46,268 nucleotides of DNA from Spirochaetota bacterium (GTDB lineage Bacteria > Spirochaetota > UBA4802 > UB4802), in the NCBI GenBank assembly GCA_026414805.1, contig JAOAIH010000020.1, forward strand, positions 1 through 46,268, read 5' to 3'. The translations under genes and the position numbers were made by a program. This document shows, piece after piece, positions 1-8,683 of the stretch; within the stretch, counting starts at the first letter, position 1; each line of letters starts with the position of its first letter. The notes below the pieces were generated by a model, which saw nothing but the letters and a program-made list of their open reading frames with translations, did not search any database and had not been told where the DNA came from.

Positions 1-1
1 G

Positions 2-607
2 CTTCTTGTTACTGCCATGGATGTGTTTTGCTATCTTTTAGTGTGCCCAACAACAAAAGAAGCAGTCCTGATTGACCCCGCTGGTGATTACGATGACATC
101 ATGCAGGCAATACAGCACCATAATGCCAGCGTAAAGTACATCATTAATACTCATGGTCACTTTGACCACACATCAGGTAATAGTAAAATGATTGAACTCA
201 CTAAAGCACAGCTTCTGATTCACGAAGCTGATGTGCAACAGTTAACCGGAATTGCCAACCGCCTCATGGCACGCTTCAACAAAGGAAGTGCATCTCCAAA
301 ACCCATGCAAACATTGCGCGATGGCGATATAATAAAATTTGGCAATGAATCACTTGAAGTAATCCATACGCCAGGACACACACCTGGCAGCATAAGCCTG
401 TACACACCAGGCCATGTTTTCACCGGCGACACCCTTTTTACCGAAGGCATGGGGCGAACTGATTTACCCGGCGGTTCATATAAGCAAATAATGGAATCAA
501 TTTACCGGATACTATCGCTACCTGATGACACTATTATATGGCCAGGGCATCACTACGGGCGCTTTCCAAAAAGCACCGTAGCCGAGCAAAAGCGATATTA
601 CATGTAA
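2..607 (+). CDS. MBL-fold (glyoxalase II-like) hydrolase, 5' partial
   Basis: A metallo-beta-lactamase fold hydrolase of the glyoxalase II-like group, which usually hydrolyses thioesters or related substrates in the cytoplasm using a dinuclear metal site. The metal motif THGHFDHTSGN (HxHxDH) is visible, as are the later GHTPGS, GDTLF and GHHYG segments that carry the remaining ligand His and Asp residues. The frame stays open to the left edge, and the residues before the first ATG at 17 read LLVTA followed by a segment typical of this family's N-terminus. The true start is therefore probably outside the window and the ATG at 17 is internal. The visible 200 or so residues are nearly the full family length. 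The exact substrate cannot be told from sequence. Confidence 0.85.
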   Translation, partial: LLVTAMDVFCYLLVCPTTKEAVLIDPAGDYDDIMQAIQHHNASVKYIINTHGHFDHTSGNSKMIELTKAQLLIHEADVQQLTGIANRLMARFNKGSASPKPMQTLRDGDIIKFGNESLEVIHTPGHTPGSISLYTPGHVFTGDTLFTEGMGRTDLPGGSYKQIMESIYRILSLPDDTIIWPGHHYGRFPKSTVAEQKRYYM

Positions 608-671
608 TTATGATGCTAATTCATAAAAAAGTTAATGAATGATGTGTAAAATATTTTTTAGGAGAGGCAGT

Positions 672-1070
672 GTGCATAAAAAAATTATCTTTAATTGGCA
701 ACTGTTAGTAAAAATATTTTTGATTATAGTGTGCATAATCACTTCAAGTTTGGTGTATGCTGATTTCCCACCATGGGATGCAGATGTTGTTATCCCCGCT
801 GAAACAAAAAGGCAAAAGCAAACCGCACCACATGTACACAACGCTGCGCAGGCTATTGGCTATTTTTTTATTCGTATGTTTCAGGTGATTGTTTCACCTC
901 AGGATGGGCCAAACTGCCGCTTTCAGCCAACCTGCAGCGAATATGGCAGACAAGCAGTTATGCGCTATGGCTTTATTGTAGGGGGATTTTTAGCAGGTGA
1001 GCGCCTTATCCGGTGTAACCCCTACTCAATGCCGGGACATGACCCGCTACCACAACGAATATCCGAGTAA
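672..1070 (+). CDS. yidD: YidD family membrane protein insertion factor
   Basis: Resembles YidD, a small membrane-associated protein that assists YidC-dependent insertion of membrane proteins. The diagnostic core is present: FQVIVSPQDGPNCRFQPTCS, then EYGRQAVMRYG, and the C-terminal RCNPYSMPGHDPLP. An upstream ATG exists at 639, but the GTG at 672 is preceded at proper distance by AGGAGAGG (660-667), so I chose 672. From there the N-terminus MHKKII plus a hydrophobic stretch ending in VYA looks like a signal peptide or membrane anchor. That makes the protein longer (132 aa) than the usual 70-90 aa YidD. It is followed after 5 bases by the first of two TPR/membrane proteins, suggesting an operon. 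Confidence 0.8.
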   Translation: MHKKIIFNWQLLVKIFLIIVCIITSSLVYADFPPWDADVVIPAETKRQKQTAPHVHNAAQAIGYFFIRMFQVIVSPQDGPNCRFQPTCSEYGRQAVMRYGFIVGGFLAGERLIRCNPYSMPGHDPLPQRISE

Positions 1071-1075
1071 CCCAC

Positions 1076-1894
1076 ATGTGTGTTGTACCACTTATCATGG
1101 CACTGTTGTTTCAGACAGTTGCTCAAACACCCCTTCAAAAGTATATCGCTCAGCTTTATAAAAATAATGAATACTACCAGTGTATTGCCGAACTTCGCCG
1201 ATACAGCATGATGGCAGGCCAGGATATGGATTACAGCATTGCCTACTGTTACTATAAGGGCAACAGGCTAGCTGAGGCAGCCCACATATTACACAAAAGT
1301 CCAAATAAGCAAACCCGGCACTACCTTCTTCTTGCACACATCTATACTTCATTACAGCAATATAATGATGCACTGCAAATGTTAGCGTTATGCGATAGCT
1401 TTGGCCATCCACCGCAGCAAATGCTTGTATATAAAAATATGCTAGCAGTGCATGTTGCTCGCTACGATTGGGATGCCGCACTTTCGTTTTACACCTCTCA
1501 CAGCGATGAGTTGAAAGAAATGCAAGAAATGTTTACTGTATTAAATAACGCCAAACGTGATGCAAAAAGCCCTTACCTTGCTGCAGGCCTGTCTGCAATC
1601 CTGCCTGGCACAGGTCACTGCTATGCACAGCATTGCTCCGACGGGCTTATAAGCTTTGTTACGGTTGCAGTGCTTGCAGGAGCAACATATATCTCGCATG
1701 CAAAAGGAAATGATGCTCTCATGTATACATTTGGAGCACTGGCTGTAATTGGTTATGGTGGAAATGTGTATTCAGCATATACCAGCGCCCTGCACTACAA
1801 TGAGCTTCTATACAGTAACTATCGCACAAAAATATATAATGAATTTTTACAGTACAACCCTGAACAATTTTTACCGCAATGGATGACACAGTGA
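1076..1894 (+). CDS. TPR-like protein with hydrophobic C-terminal domain (paralogue A)
   Basis: A 272-aa protein of unknown function. A hydrophobic N-terminus (MCVVPLIMALLFQTVAQ) suggests export. Residues about 20-160 are helical and TPR-like, with the segment LYKNNEYYQCIAELRRY. The C-terminal third contains AILPGTGHCYAQHCSDGL followed by two hydrophobic segments and a Tyr/Asn-rich tail. The PGxGHxYxxxxxxGL pattern resembles the membrane domain of DUF5683/TM2-like proteins, but that assignment is by pattern only. The next gene has the same architecture and similar residues at both ends, so the two are probably ancient tandem duplicates. No clear ribosome binding site precedes the ATG, which lies 5 bases after the yidD stop; translational coupling is plausible. 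Confidence 0.65.
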   Translation: MCVVPLIMALLFQTVAQTPLQKYIAQLYKNNEYYQCIAELRRYSMMAGQDMDYSIAYCYYKGNRLAEAAHILHKSPNKQTRHYLLLAHIYTSLQQYNDALQMLALCDSFGHPPQQMLVYKNMLAVHVARYDWDAALSFYTSHSDELKEMQEMFTVLNNAKRDAKSPYLAAGLSAILPGTGHCYAQHCSDGLISFVTVAVLAGATYISHAKGNDALMYTFGALAVIGYGGNVYSAYTSALHYNELLYSNYRTKIYNEFLQYNPEQFLPQWMTQ

Positions 1895-2733
1895 AAAAAT
1901 TTTTTATCATATTATGTGTGTGCATGATATGCACACACGTGAACGCTGACCCTCTGTTAGAGCTGGCGGCAACACATCTTTACAATAAAGAATACTACCA
2001 TGCCATTACCGAGTGCATGCGTTATCAATACTGCTACCCTGATGGAAGCGAATATCCACGTAGCATGCTCATAATGGCACGCGCATATTTTCTTGGCGGC
2101 AACTACTACCGCGCAACTGATATTGCTTACGAGTGCTATCAGAAATATGCAGGCACACTGTGGGGAGAACAGGCATTGTACAATTTGGCCACCATGCGGC
2201 TACTTGACGGATCTGCATTTTTTGCATACCGCAATTTTCAGGAATATTTTACGTTGTACCCACAGGGAAAACTAAACCAGCAGGCCAGGCTTAATTTTAT
2301 TTACACTCAGGTGGTGCTCAATTATTATGATGATGCAAAAAAAGATCTTGATGCTTTTCTTACACACACTAACGATAAGGATTTGCGTGATGAAGCTGAA
2401 AAGTTTAAAATTGCATTTGACAACTTTAACGCACGCCAAAAAAAATCGGTGTGGGTTTCGTTAGGGGGTTCGTTGGTGGTACCTGGTTTTGGGCATTTTT
2501 ATACAGGCAAAATTTCCACCGGGCTTTTATCGCTTGCATCAACAGTTAGCTTTGCTGCTCTTGCATACCGTGGATACATGCATGACAATAATTTCCAGCT
2601 TGTCTTTTTTGCTCTGGCGGGGTTTACTTTTTATCAGTATTCGCTGGTGAGTGCTGTTATCAATGTGTATGAGTATAACAGCGATGCATCATTTAAAGAA
2701 GCTATAAAATTATCAGTAATGAAGCGGTTTTAG
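1891..2733 (+). CDS. TPR-like protein with hydrophobic C-terminal domain (paralogue B)
   Basis: About 280 aa, unknown function. I start it at the GTG at 1891 rather than the ATG at 1879. The GTG overlaps the previous stop as GTGA, has GGATGA just upstream, and gives a clean signal peptide MKKFFIILCVCMICTHVNA. The mature part holds TPR-like helices (HLYNKEYYHAITECMRYQ, then a repeated ALYNLATMRLL / QARLNFIYTQ region). The C-terminal domain has VVPGFGHFYTGKISTGLLSL and hydrophobic segments. It is related to the preceding gene. The pair next to yidD suggests a role at the cell envelope, but this is inference from context. Confidence 0.65.
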   Translation: MKKFFIILCVCMICTHVNADPLLELAATHLYNKEYYHAITECMRYQYCYPDGSEYPRSMLIMARAYFLGGNYYRATDIAYECYQKYAGTLWGEQALYNLATMRLLDGSAFFAYRNFQEYFTLYPQGKLNQQARLNFIYTQVVLNYYDDAKKDLDAFLTHTNDKDLRDEAEKFKIAFDNFNARQKKSVWVSLGGSLVVPGFGHFYTGKISTGLLSLASTVSFAALAYRGYMHDNNFQLVFFALAGFTFYQYSLVSAVINVYEYNSDASFKEAIKLSVMKRF

Positions 2734-2863
2734 AAAGATATTTAGCAACATGTTTCTTTAAACATTTGTTATTGCGCGTCCCATGTATCATATAGAAATA
2801 TTTTGCTTGCTAAAACTATTTTATGGAATTACATTGCAATTACGATTATTAAGGACAACCACT

Positions 2864-3111
2864 ATGAGAACTAAAATAATAACAATTGGCAATGCAAAAG
2901 GTATTCGTATCCTTAACACTATTTTTAAAGTAGTGTGCAACCCTTCAACAGTGAATATGCTGTTTTAAGAAAAAGAAAAAAATAATAGTAAAAGTAAAGC
3001 CCGCTAAAAAAACATGAAGGATGGGACAAAACAGTTCAAACAAATGCATAAAAAAATCACGATGTTTTATTAATTGATGATTCCATGGACATCCCTGATT
3101 TTGAATGGTAA
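2864..3111 (+). pseudogene. mazE: Degenerate MazE/AbrB-type antitoxin
   Basis: The start ATGAGAACTAAAATAATAAC (with AAGGA at 2851-2855) encodes MRTKIITIGNAKGIRI, the swapped-hairpin DNA-binding N-terminus of MazE/AbrB antitoxins. The frame ends early at 2966-2968. Further pieces of the same family follow in shifted frames: KKIIVKVKPA, then GWD, and finally HDVLLIDDSMDIPDFEW ending at TAA 3109-3111. At least two frameshifts are therefore needed to rebuild the protein. The last codons sit just before the mazF start at 3115, the usual close spacing. The module looks inactivated at the antitoxin. Confidence 0.75.
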
Positions 3112-3114
3112 ACG

Positions 3115-3437
3115 ATGATAATAAAACAATACCATCTATATTTAATAAACCTTGACACAACGATTGGCCATGAAATAAAGAAAACAAAGCCATGTATTGC
3201 AATCTCACCCAATAAAATGAACAACACCATTAGTACCATCATTATTGCACCTATGGCCACTAAATCACACAGCTATCCAACCAGAGTTAAACTTAAATTT
3301 CAGAACAAAACAGGATACATGGTACTTGATCAAATCAGGATTATTGACAAAAAAGAATTGTTAAGGAATTATGGATTGTGAATAAAGGCATTATCAAAAA
3401 GATTAAATCTGTTTTGCAAAAGATGCTTATAGAATAA
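3115..3437 (+). pseudogene. mazF: MazF/PemK-type toxin with C-terminal frameshift
   Basis: The reading frame from 3115 gives HLYLINLDTTIGHEIKKTKP, then ISTIIIAPMATKSHSYPTRV and YMVLDQIRIIDKKEL. This is the recognisable fold and order of a MazF endoribonuclease, which cleaves mRNA. The frame stops at 3381 after RNYGL, short of the normal C-terminus. The missing tail is present immediately downstream in another frame as VNKGIIKKIKSVLQKMLIE, ending at TAA 3435-3437. A single lost base near 3376 explains this. The residual 88-aa product lacks the last helix and is probably inactive or weakened, which fits its partner antitoxin also being broken. Confidence 0.75.
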
Positions 3438-3457
3438 AATATTGACAATCAAGATCC

Positions 3458-4057
3458 ATGGAACAGGAAAAGAAAATAAAAGATATTGAATCGCTGCTCA
3501 AAGAGCGACGCCCGCTTGAGGATATTGCACAGGATATTCTAGATGGCGCCTTTGGTGAGCTTGATATGGAGCGAAAAGACTCTTTAGACCGCTTCCTTGA
3601 TTTTGTGTATACTAAAGTACAGCGAGGGAATCCATACATACTGCATCTTGCCTATCCCACAAAACGAATGGCTGATTCAGAGTTAGAGGCAAAAGTGAAA
3701 GAGTTAATCAACCAACACCTGTATCCTGATATTATTTTGCCCCTGCTTAAATTTTTTACCCGCAATGTCCATAACTCTGATACCAATCTTTACATAGCAT
3801 ACCTCATTGAAAACGAAAACATTATCAAAGCTATTTTTGATACATTTGTGCTGTTTAAAAAGGACATATTTGAAACCGACAGGGAAAAGCGCACACAGAA
3901 TGTACGAAGAATGCAGCAGTTTCTAGCACGTATTGAAACCATTTCAGCATCACCGCTTGATGCTGCAGCTCGTTTAAAATTTATCCTGGAATTTTTAGCG
4001 TTGAAACAAAATGTCAGCCACATTTACACACTGAACGATGTGAAGCTTGCCAATTAA
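3458..4057 (+). CDS. Hypothetical helical protein
   Basis: A 199-aa soluble, charged, mostly helical protein that I do not recognise. It begins MEQEKKIKDIESLLKERRP, has no signal peptide or membrane segment, and ends in a region rich in hydrophobic helices (LKFILEFLALKQN). Codon use and composition resemble the neighbours, and the frame is clean over 600 bases, so it is very likely real. Its stop overlaps the stop of the convergent gene on the other strand by 4 bases. Confidence 0.6.
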   Translation: MEQEKKIKDIESLLKERRPLEDIAQDILDGAFGELDMERKDSLDRFLDFVYTKVQRGNPYILHLAYPTKRMADSELEAKVKELINQHLYPDIILPLLKFFTRNVHNSDTNLYIAYLIENENIIKAIFDTFVLFKKDIFETDREKRTQNVRRMQQFLARIETISASPLDAAARLKFILEFLALKQNVSHIYTLNDVKLAN

Positions 4058-4518
4058 AAGCCAAATTTTGGAAGGCGCTCTACTACTGTTTCCTTATCTA
4101 GTTCCATCTCACGCACATATATATTTTTATAACGCTTTGAATTCTGATAATTGGATATGTCGTTAAGCTCTGGTTCATAATTCTGGATAAGCCACCACAA
4201 TATATCCTGTACATCAAAGGGGTTGGTATCAACTGCTGTATATTTATACCACAATTCCCTGCCTTCCATTGCTTTTGCCAAGTCAGGATGTCGTGTAAAA
4301 ATTGGATCAAGTAAATTTTTAAGTCCAAGCCTCATTCCATCTCGCCAGCAACTGTAAAACAACACATAATGATATGTGTCTTCATTAAGCTTTTCCATAA
4401 TGGCAACAATGCCAGCAAGCTCTGGAATTATTTTTGTTATTGAATACTTGTCAAACTTATACACTGGTGACCATGCAATGGTATACAACACATCATCCTG
4501 GTATATTTTCTTTTTCAT
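4054..4518 (-). CDS. Hypothetical protein
   Basis: A 154-aa protein of unknown function starting MKKKIYQDDVLYTIAWSPVY. It is rich in aromatic residues (FYSCWRDG, LWYKYTAVDTNPFD, ILWWLIQNYEPEL) with no membrane segment or known motif visible to me. A good ribosome binding site, GGGAGAG, lies 9 bases before the ATG inside the upstream gene. Its first 26 bases overlap the 3' end of the Lon-N-domain gene on the same strand. The two are therefore probably translated together and may act in one process. Confidence 0.6.
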   Translation of the reverse strand: MKKKIYQDDVLYTIAWSPVYKFDKYSITKIIPELAGIVAIMEKLNEDTYHYVLFYSCWRDGMRLGLKNLLDPIFTRHPDLAKAMEGRELWYKYTAVDTNPFDVQDILWWLIQNYEPELNDISNYQNSKRYKNIYVREMELDKETVVERLPKFGF

Positions 4519-5092
4519 GTATTTCGCTCTCCCTTTTTCTTTTTACTCCTGCAATAAGTTCATCTAAAAGCGTTATAATCTTTGCAATACGCTGTTTCAC
4601 ATCAATTGTATTGAGCAATGTAATACGTTCATCATAGTCAAGTATGAAATAATTTGCAATAAAATCTGTAAGCTGCGCCCCGTCTGATATATAATTTAAA
4701 AGATGTATCAGTTTGTCCGATTCATCAACATTTATCAAAAAAATTAATTCCTGAGCTTTTTTTCTGATTTTTTCCGCCAGCTCTGTTTTTGCTGGTAGCG
4801 TTTCATCAATTTCTTCATACTGGCATTGGAACAATCCCTTCCTGCTAAGTATCTTCACACGTTTGAGCCCTTTTAACGACAGCAAATATGTTGTGTCCGA
4901 TAGCTCCACTTTCATCACCTCCGCAAGCACCCCTACATTTTTAATAGAAAAATAATCGTGCACTGATTTTACAGGATATACAATAACCGTATCACCCTGC
5001 GCATAGCGTTGCGCAATCAACTTTCTTTTTATGGGCACTGTAACTCCGCAATGCGGGAATAACACCTTTCTGTATGAATAAAAGATACGCAC
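4493..5092 (-). CDS. Stand-alone Lon N-terminal (substrate-binding) domain protein
   Basis: A 199-aa protein resembling the N-terminal LON/PUA-like domain of Lon protease without the ATPase and protease parts. Visible family features are LFPHCGVTVPIKRKLIAQ near the start, then the repeated strand pattern VGVLAEVMKVE and YLLSLKGLKRVKI, and a helical C-terminal half. The start is GTG, with AGGAG five bases upstream. Stand-alone LON domain proteins are common in bacteria and their role is poorly defined, perhaps recognising unfolded or specific proteins. The downstream 154-aa gene overlaps it and probably shares the transcript. Confidence 0.75.
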   Translation of the reverse strand: MRIFYSYRKVLFPHCGVTVPIKRKLIAQRYAQGDTVIVYPVKSVHDYFSIKNVGVLAEVMKVELSDTTYLLSLKGLKRVKILSRKGLFQCQYEEIDETLPAKTELAEKIRKKAQELIFLINVDESDKLIHLLNYISDGAQLTDFIANYFILDYDERITLLNTIDVKQRIAKIITLLDELIAGVKRKRESEIHEKENIPG

Positions 5093-5281
5093 GTGCGCTC
5101 CTGATTAGTTTTATGGTAGTAACATGTATAGCTTAAAACTGGCGGCAACATTTGCAATCATTTTATTTATGTATTGCTGTTGACGGAAACAAATCGTTTA
5201 AGCAAAAATTTTTATTGCATTTCTTTTACCCATCACTTATAATACAGCCATTGAAAATAACACAACACAAGCGAGGCAACT

Positions 5282-5596
5282 ATGGCTGAAAAACGAAAAT
5301 ATACTCGTGTGTCAAAAAAATGCAAATCTATAGTTGAAAGCATGGAAGGCATTACGTTCAGCACCGCACATGATATCAGCGAAGGCGGGATGTTCATTTC
5401 AACGCCCGAACCAGTGCATCCGGGAAGCACTGTTGACATTGAGGTATACCTTTCACCTGAAGAAAGCATAACACTTAAAGGCACTGTGCGTTGGGTACGC
5501 AAGCACGAAGAGGGCAACCACAAAGCCGGCATGGGTATTCAGTTTATACCCACAAGCAGGGAAATGGAAAAGCTTAAAAAAGCATTCTTAAAATGA
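5282..5596 (+). CDS. PilZ domain protein
   Basis: A 104-aa single-domain PilZ protein, expected to bind cyclic di-GMP and transmit the signal to a partner. Visible elements are the N-terminal basic stretch RKYTRVSKKCK (RxxxR-like), then AHDISEGGMFISTPE, which matches the D/NxSxxG motif, and GTVRWVRKHE, GMGIQFIP at the C-terminus. It is preceded by a weak ribosome binding site (GAGG). The last 9 bases overlap the 3' end of the convergent helicase gene. No diguanylate cyclase or phosphodiesterase is nearby, so the target process cannot be named. Confidence 0.85.
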   Translation: MAEKRKYTRVSKKCKSIVESMEGITFSTAHDISEGGMFISTPEPVHPGSTVDIEVYLSPEESITLKGTVRWVRKHEEGNHKAGMGIQFIPTSREMEKLKKAFLK

Positions 5597-8326
5597 AGAC
5601 TTTTTGCAAATCAATATTCCTACATTAATAAGTCTATAATTCCATTGTACATCTGCAAATCCAGAGTACTGCTCAAGGCGGATTTTGAATTCTTCTTCAA
5701 TTTTTTTCATCATATTTTTTGTCCTAGTCATGGCACTATGCATATCTTTGCCATACCACTTCCTTTGGCACTCCTGCCATTCAAGACGTTTTTCCAAAAA
5801 ATCCATCTCCTGCCGATAATGGTGCTGCAGGCTTTCAAGGTATGGATCAATATGCAAATTCATTGATTCTTTTATTTCAGTAACTATCGCCCTGACCTTT
5901 TTTTCAAGGCGTGCAAGCGATAGCTCATAGTAATACTCTATTCTATCGCAGTAGTTTTTAGCTACGTCATTTTCAACACTCACCACACAACCGTATTGAC
6001 GCAGCGCTTCCTGTTCAATGTCCTCCACTATGGCCTGGTTTAAAATATCCTCTGGCAAAAATACCGGCACTATTTGCTGAACCTCTTCTTTTGCGTATAG
6101 TGTCAAAAGATAATGAAAGATCAAACCTCGTGCATCATACGGACAAATAATTTGCTTTATACCTGAAAATCCTCCAAATGCATGCTCCTTACACCGTGCA
6201 ATGCCAAAATCAACAAGTGGGTGACCAAAAGCTAAAAATTCAAGAGCTTCGTTTTCAAGAGCTATCTGGCTTTTAAATGTCCCAAATTTATTAATTGGTG
6301 TGCCATGCGCAGGATTATGGCGCACAAAATACAATCCGGTTTTGGGGTTGGGATCTGATATACATTGTGCAATTGACGTATCAACTGATTTCAGTTCGTT
6401 CATAAACTGCTCAATGCGCGCATTGGTAAATTCGCGTTCCTGCATAGTGATTGTGTAATACTGATCAAAATTCATGTCAATTTTGCGAGCAACAGTAAGC
6501 TCCTGCAATTTGCTATAACTTTCCCTTGCTTTTTGAAGATGGGTATCAATGTCCTTTGATACCTTGCGCTTATTTTTTAAGCCTGCAATAAGTTCCATAA
6601 AAATTCGGTTAAAGAAGCGCTCATCAGCGATGTCACCTAAAATTACATCAGGCGTTCCTAAGGATTCTTCAAACAATTTTAACTTATGGTTAAGTACTTC
6701 CAGAACACGTTCGGCAACAGTATCCCTTGTAGCAAAATTGTAAATGATGACATTGTTGCTTTGCCCAAAGCGGTGAATGCGCCCAATGCGCTGCTCCACC
6801 TTAAGCGGCGACCACGGAAGATCATAATTTATAAGCACATTACAGAATTGCAGATTACGCCCCTCACCGCCTGCCTCAGTGCATATCAGGATTTCTGCAT
6901 CATTTTTAAATGACTCAATTGCAGCTTCCTTTTCATCGCGTGACAGCGAACCATGAAACAGTACTACCTTAAAGTTTTTCAACACCTGGGCAAGATATTC
7001 CTGAGTTGTCCTAAACTGAGTAAAGATAAGAATTTTTTCATGCTTTTCGGCTTTTAATTTTTTCACAAGCTGTAGCAGTTTTTCTGCTTTTTTATTTCGT
7101 CCTACATTAATTGCCATTGCTACAAGCTTCTCAAGGGTTGCTATCTCATTCTCTAGCTCTTCACTTTCAACAGCTACAATATCATCTACATCTTCAATTG
7201 CATCATCATCCATCTCATGCCACATAAGTGCTGGCAGCGCTTTTTTCTCCTTCAGCTCTGTTAAATATTCGTGCCGTTTTTTCAATGCGCACATCAGCGC
7301 ATACGACGAAGAATCCAAAAGCTTTTGAAACACCGTCATAACAAAGCCAATGGCACGATTATCAGCCTGCATTGCTTTGTTAAACTGGTCAGCAACATAT
7401 TCAGTCGTTGCATCATAGAGGATGCGTTCCTCAGGATACAATTCAAAACGTATTGTTTTTGCAAGACGCCTGGTAAACCCGCCAACATCACGTTTAGTCC
7501 TCCTAATTACCACTGAGGATATTTTTTGTTTCAATGGCGCAAGGTTGGCATCCGGCACACAGTAAGTTTGCTGAAAGCTGTGCAAAGACCCTAAAAGATT
7601 TTTATCAAGAAGCGAAATGAGATAATAAAGCTCTTCTAATTTACCTCTAAACGGTGTTGCTGAAAGCAGCAGCAATGCCTTGCTATTTTTGGCAAGGATT
7701 TCAGCCACCTGGTATGATTTTGTCTGAGTGAGTGCATCACGGCGCAACCGATGGGCTTCATCAATGACAACAGTGTCCCACTGCACCTGTGACAAACTAT
7801 CTACAAACTTTTTGTTCTTAATAAAATCAATTGAGCAGATAATCTTATTCAATTGCCAGGGATTGCCCCTGTGTTTATGATATATTTTTTTATCTACTAT
7901 CGTAAATTCTTCATTGAATTTGCTCTGCATTTCATGCTGCCACTGGTACTGCAGGCTTGCCGGGCACACAATGCACACCCTATCATAATTGTAGCGGTAC
8001 GATAGCTCCTTTATCACAAGTCCTGCTTCAATTGTCTTACCCAATCCAACTTCATCAGCTATCAAAAAACGCTTGTGCAGCGAATTGACAATTGTATAGG
8101 TGCTTTCCACCTGATGTGGCAGAATACGAGTACGCGAATTGGATAGCGACAGCATTTTATTATTGGCATACGCGCAAGAAAGAACAAAGCTTTCAGTTTT
8201 CAGCAAAAAACGGCTGTCGGGAGTAAATGAATGTTTGGCAATATATTCTAAAATTGATTTATCATTCAATGCCACGCTTTTTGTTTCATTATAATCATCT
8301 TCATAGAACAGATGAACAGTCTGCAT
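5588..8326 (-). CDS. SNF2-family (RapA/HepA-like) helicase
   Basis: A 912-aa SNF2-type DNA translocase. The two RecA-like lobes are clear: motif I DEVGLGKT at residues 91-98, motif II DEAH at 189-192, motif III LLSATPFRG, the second-lobe segment KILIFTQFRTTQEYL, then EAGGEGRNLQ and motif VI QRIGRIHRFGQ. The C-terminal 350 residues are mostly coiled-coil-like helix plus a region resembling the RapA-type C-terminal part (PLVDFGIARCKEHAFGGFSG). Such proteins remodel protein-DNA complexes, for example by recycling RNA polymerase, or take part in defence. No methyltransferase or nuclease partner lies alongside, so a housekeeping RapA-like role is the simpler reading. Confidence 0.85.
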   Translation of the reverse strand: MQTVHLFYEDDYNETKSVALNDKSILEYIAKHSFTPDSRFLLKTESFVLSCAYANNKMLSLSNSRTRILPHQVESTYTIVNSLHKRFLIADEVGLGKTIEAGLVIKELSYRYNYDRVCIVCPASLQYQWQHEMQSKFNEEFTIVDKKIYHKHRGNPWQLNKIICSIDFIKNKKFVDSLSQVQWDTVVIDEAHRLRRDALTQTKSYQVAEILAKNSKALLLLSATPFRGKLEELYYLISLLDKNLLGSLHSFQQTYCVPDANLAPLKQKISSVVIRRTKRDVGGFTRRLAKTIRFELYPEERILYDATTEYVADQFNKAMQADNRAIGFVMTVFQKLLDSSSYALMCALKKRHEYLTELKEKKALPALMWHEMDDDAIEDVDDIVAVESEELENEIATLEKLVAMAINVGRNKKAEKLLQLVKKLKAEKHEKILIFTQFRTTQEYLAQVLKNFKVVLFHGSLSRDEKEAAIESFKNDAEILICTEAGGEGRNLQFCNVLINYDLPWSPLKVEQRIGRIHRFGQSNNVIIYNFATRDTVAERVLEVLNHKLKLFEESLGTPDVILGDIADERFFNRIFMELIAGLKNKRKVSKDIDTHLQKARESYSKLQELTVARKIDMNFDQYYTITMQEREFTNARIEQFMNELKSVDTSIAQCISDPNPKTGLYFVRHNPAHGTPINKFGTFKSQIALENEALEFLAFGHPLVDFGIARCKEHAFGGFSGIKQIICPYDARGLIFHYLLTLYAKEEVQQIVPVFLPEDILNQAIVEDIEQEALRQYGCVVSVENDVAKNYCDRIEYYYELSLARLEKKVRAIVTEIKESMNLHIDPYLESLQHHYRQEMDFLEKRLEWQECQRKWYGKDMHSAMTRTKNMMKKIEEEFKIRLEQYSGFADVQWNYRLINVGILICKKSSF

Positions 8327-8387
8327 AGAGATGTATGTTCCCCCAATAATTGGATTTCATTATCGCATTCCGATGTGCTCATCACCA

Positions 8388-8525
8388 TCATTCCGGGCTT
8401 ACCCCGGAATCTTTTGCCACCCTGTCATTCCGGGCTTGTCCCGGAATTTTTTCCCACCCTGTCATTCCGGACTTGATCCGGAATCTTTTTTGTTGTAATA
8501 GATCCTGAATCAAGTTCAGGATGAC
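8388..8525. repeat. Cluster of REP-like palindromes (four units)
   Basis: Four imperfect palindromes lie in the spacer between two genes that are both on the minus strand. Three have the form CATTCCGGGCTTRYCCCGGAAT (8388-8411, 8425-8447, 8462-8485). A fourth diverged unit reads GATCCTGAATCAAGTTCAGG then ATGAC (8501-8525). Each can form a hairpin of 8-10 bp. Units are separated by short T-rich linkers with CACCCTGT repeated. They fill most of the 357-base gap between the helicase and the TPR gene. Related units occur at 19501, 33165 and 38607. Confidence 0.8.
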
Positions 8526-8683
8526 TTTCCCAACACTGTCATTTTAAGCTTTTTACGGTTATATGTATGAAAGGATTTGATGCGACATAATACATACCTC
8601 TATCATACGTACAAGCATTTTTTTAAAATAGATTTTGTTACATCATCTTGCTTCCTTGAAGAGAGGCCATATAATAATAATTA

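Noticed and set aside
2783-2863. N-terminal extension of the mazE frame
   Set aside because: No ribosome binding site. The family start and AAGGA are at 2864.
8327-8683. CRISPR array
   Set aside because: Units are palindromic, few, and not separated by unique spacers of constant length.
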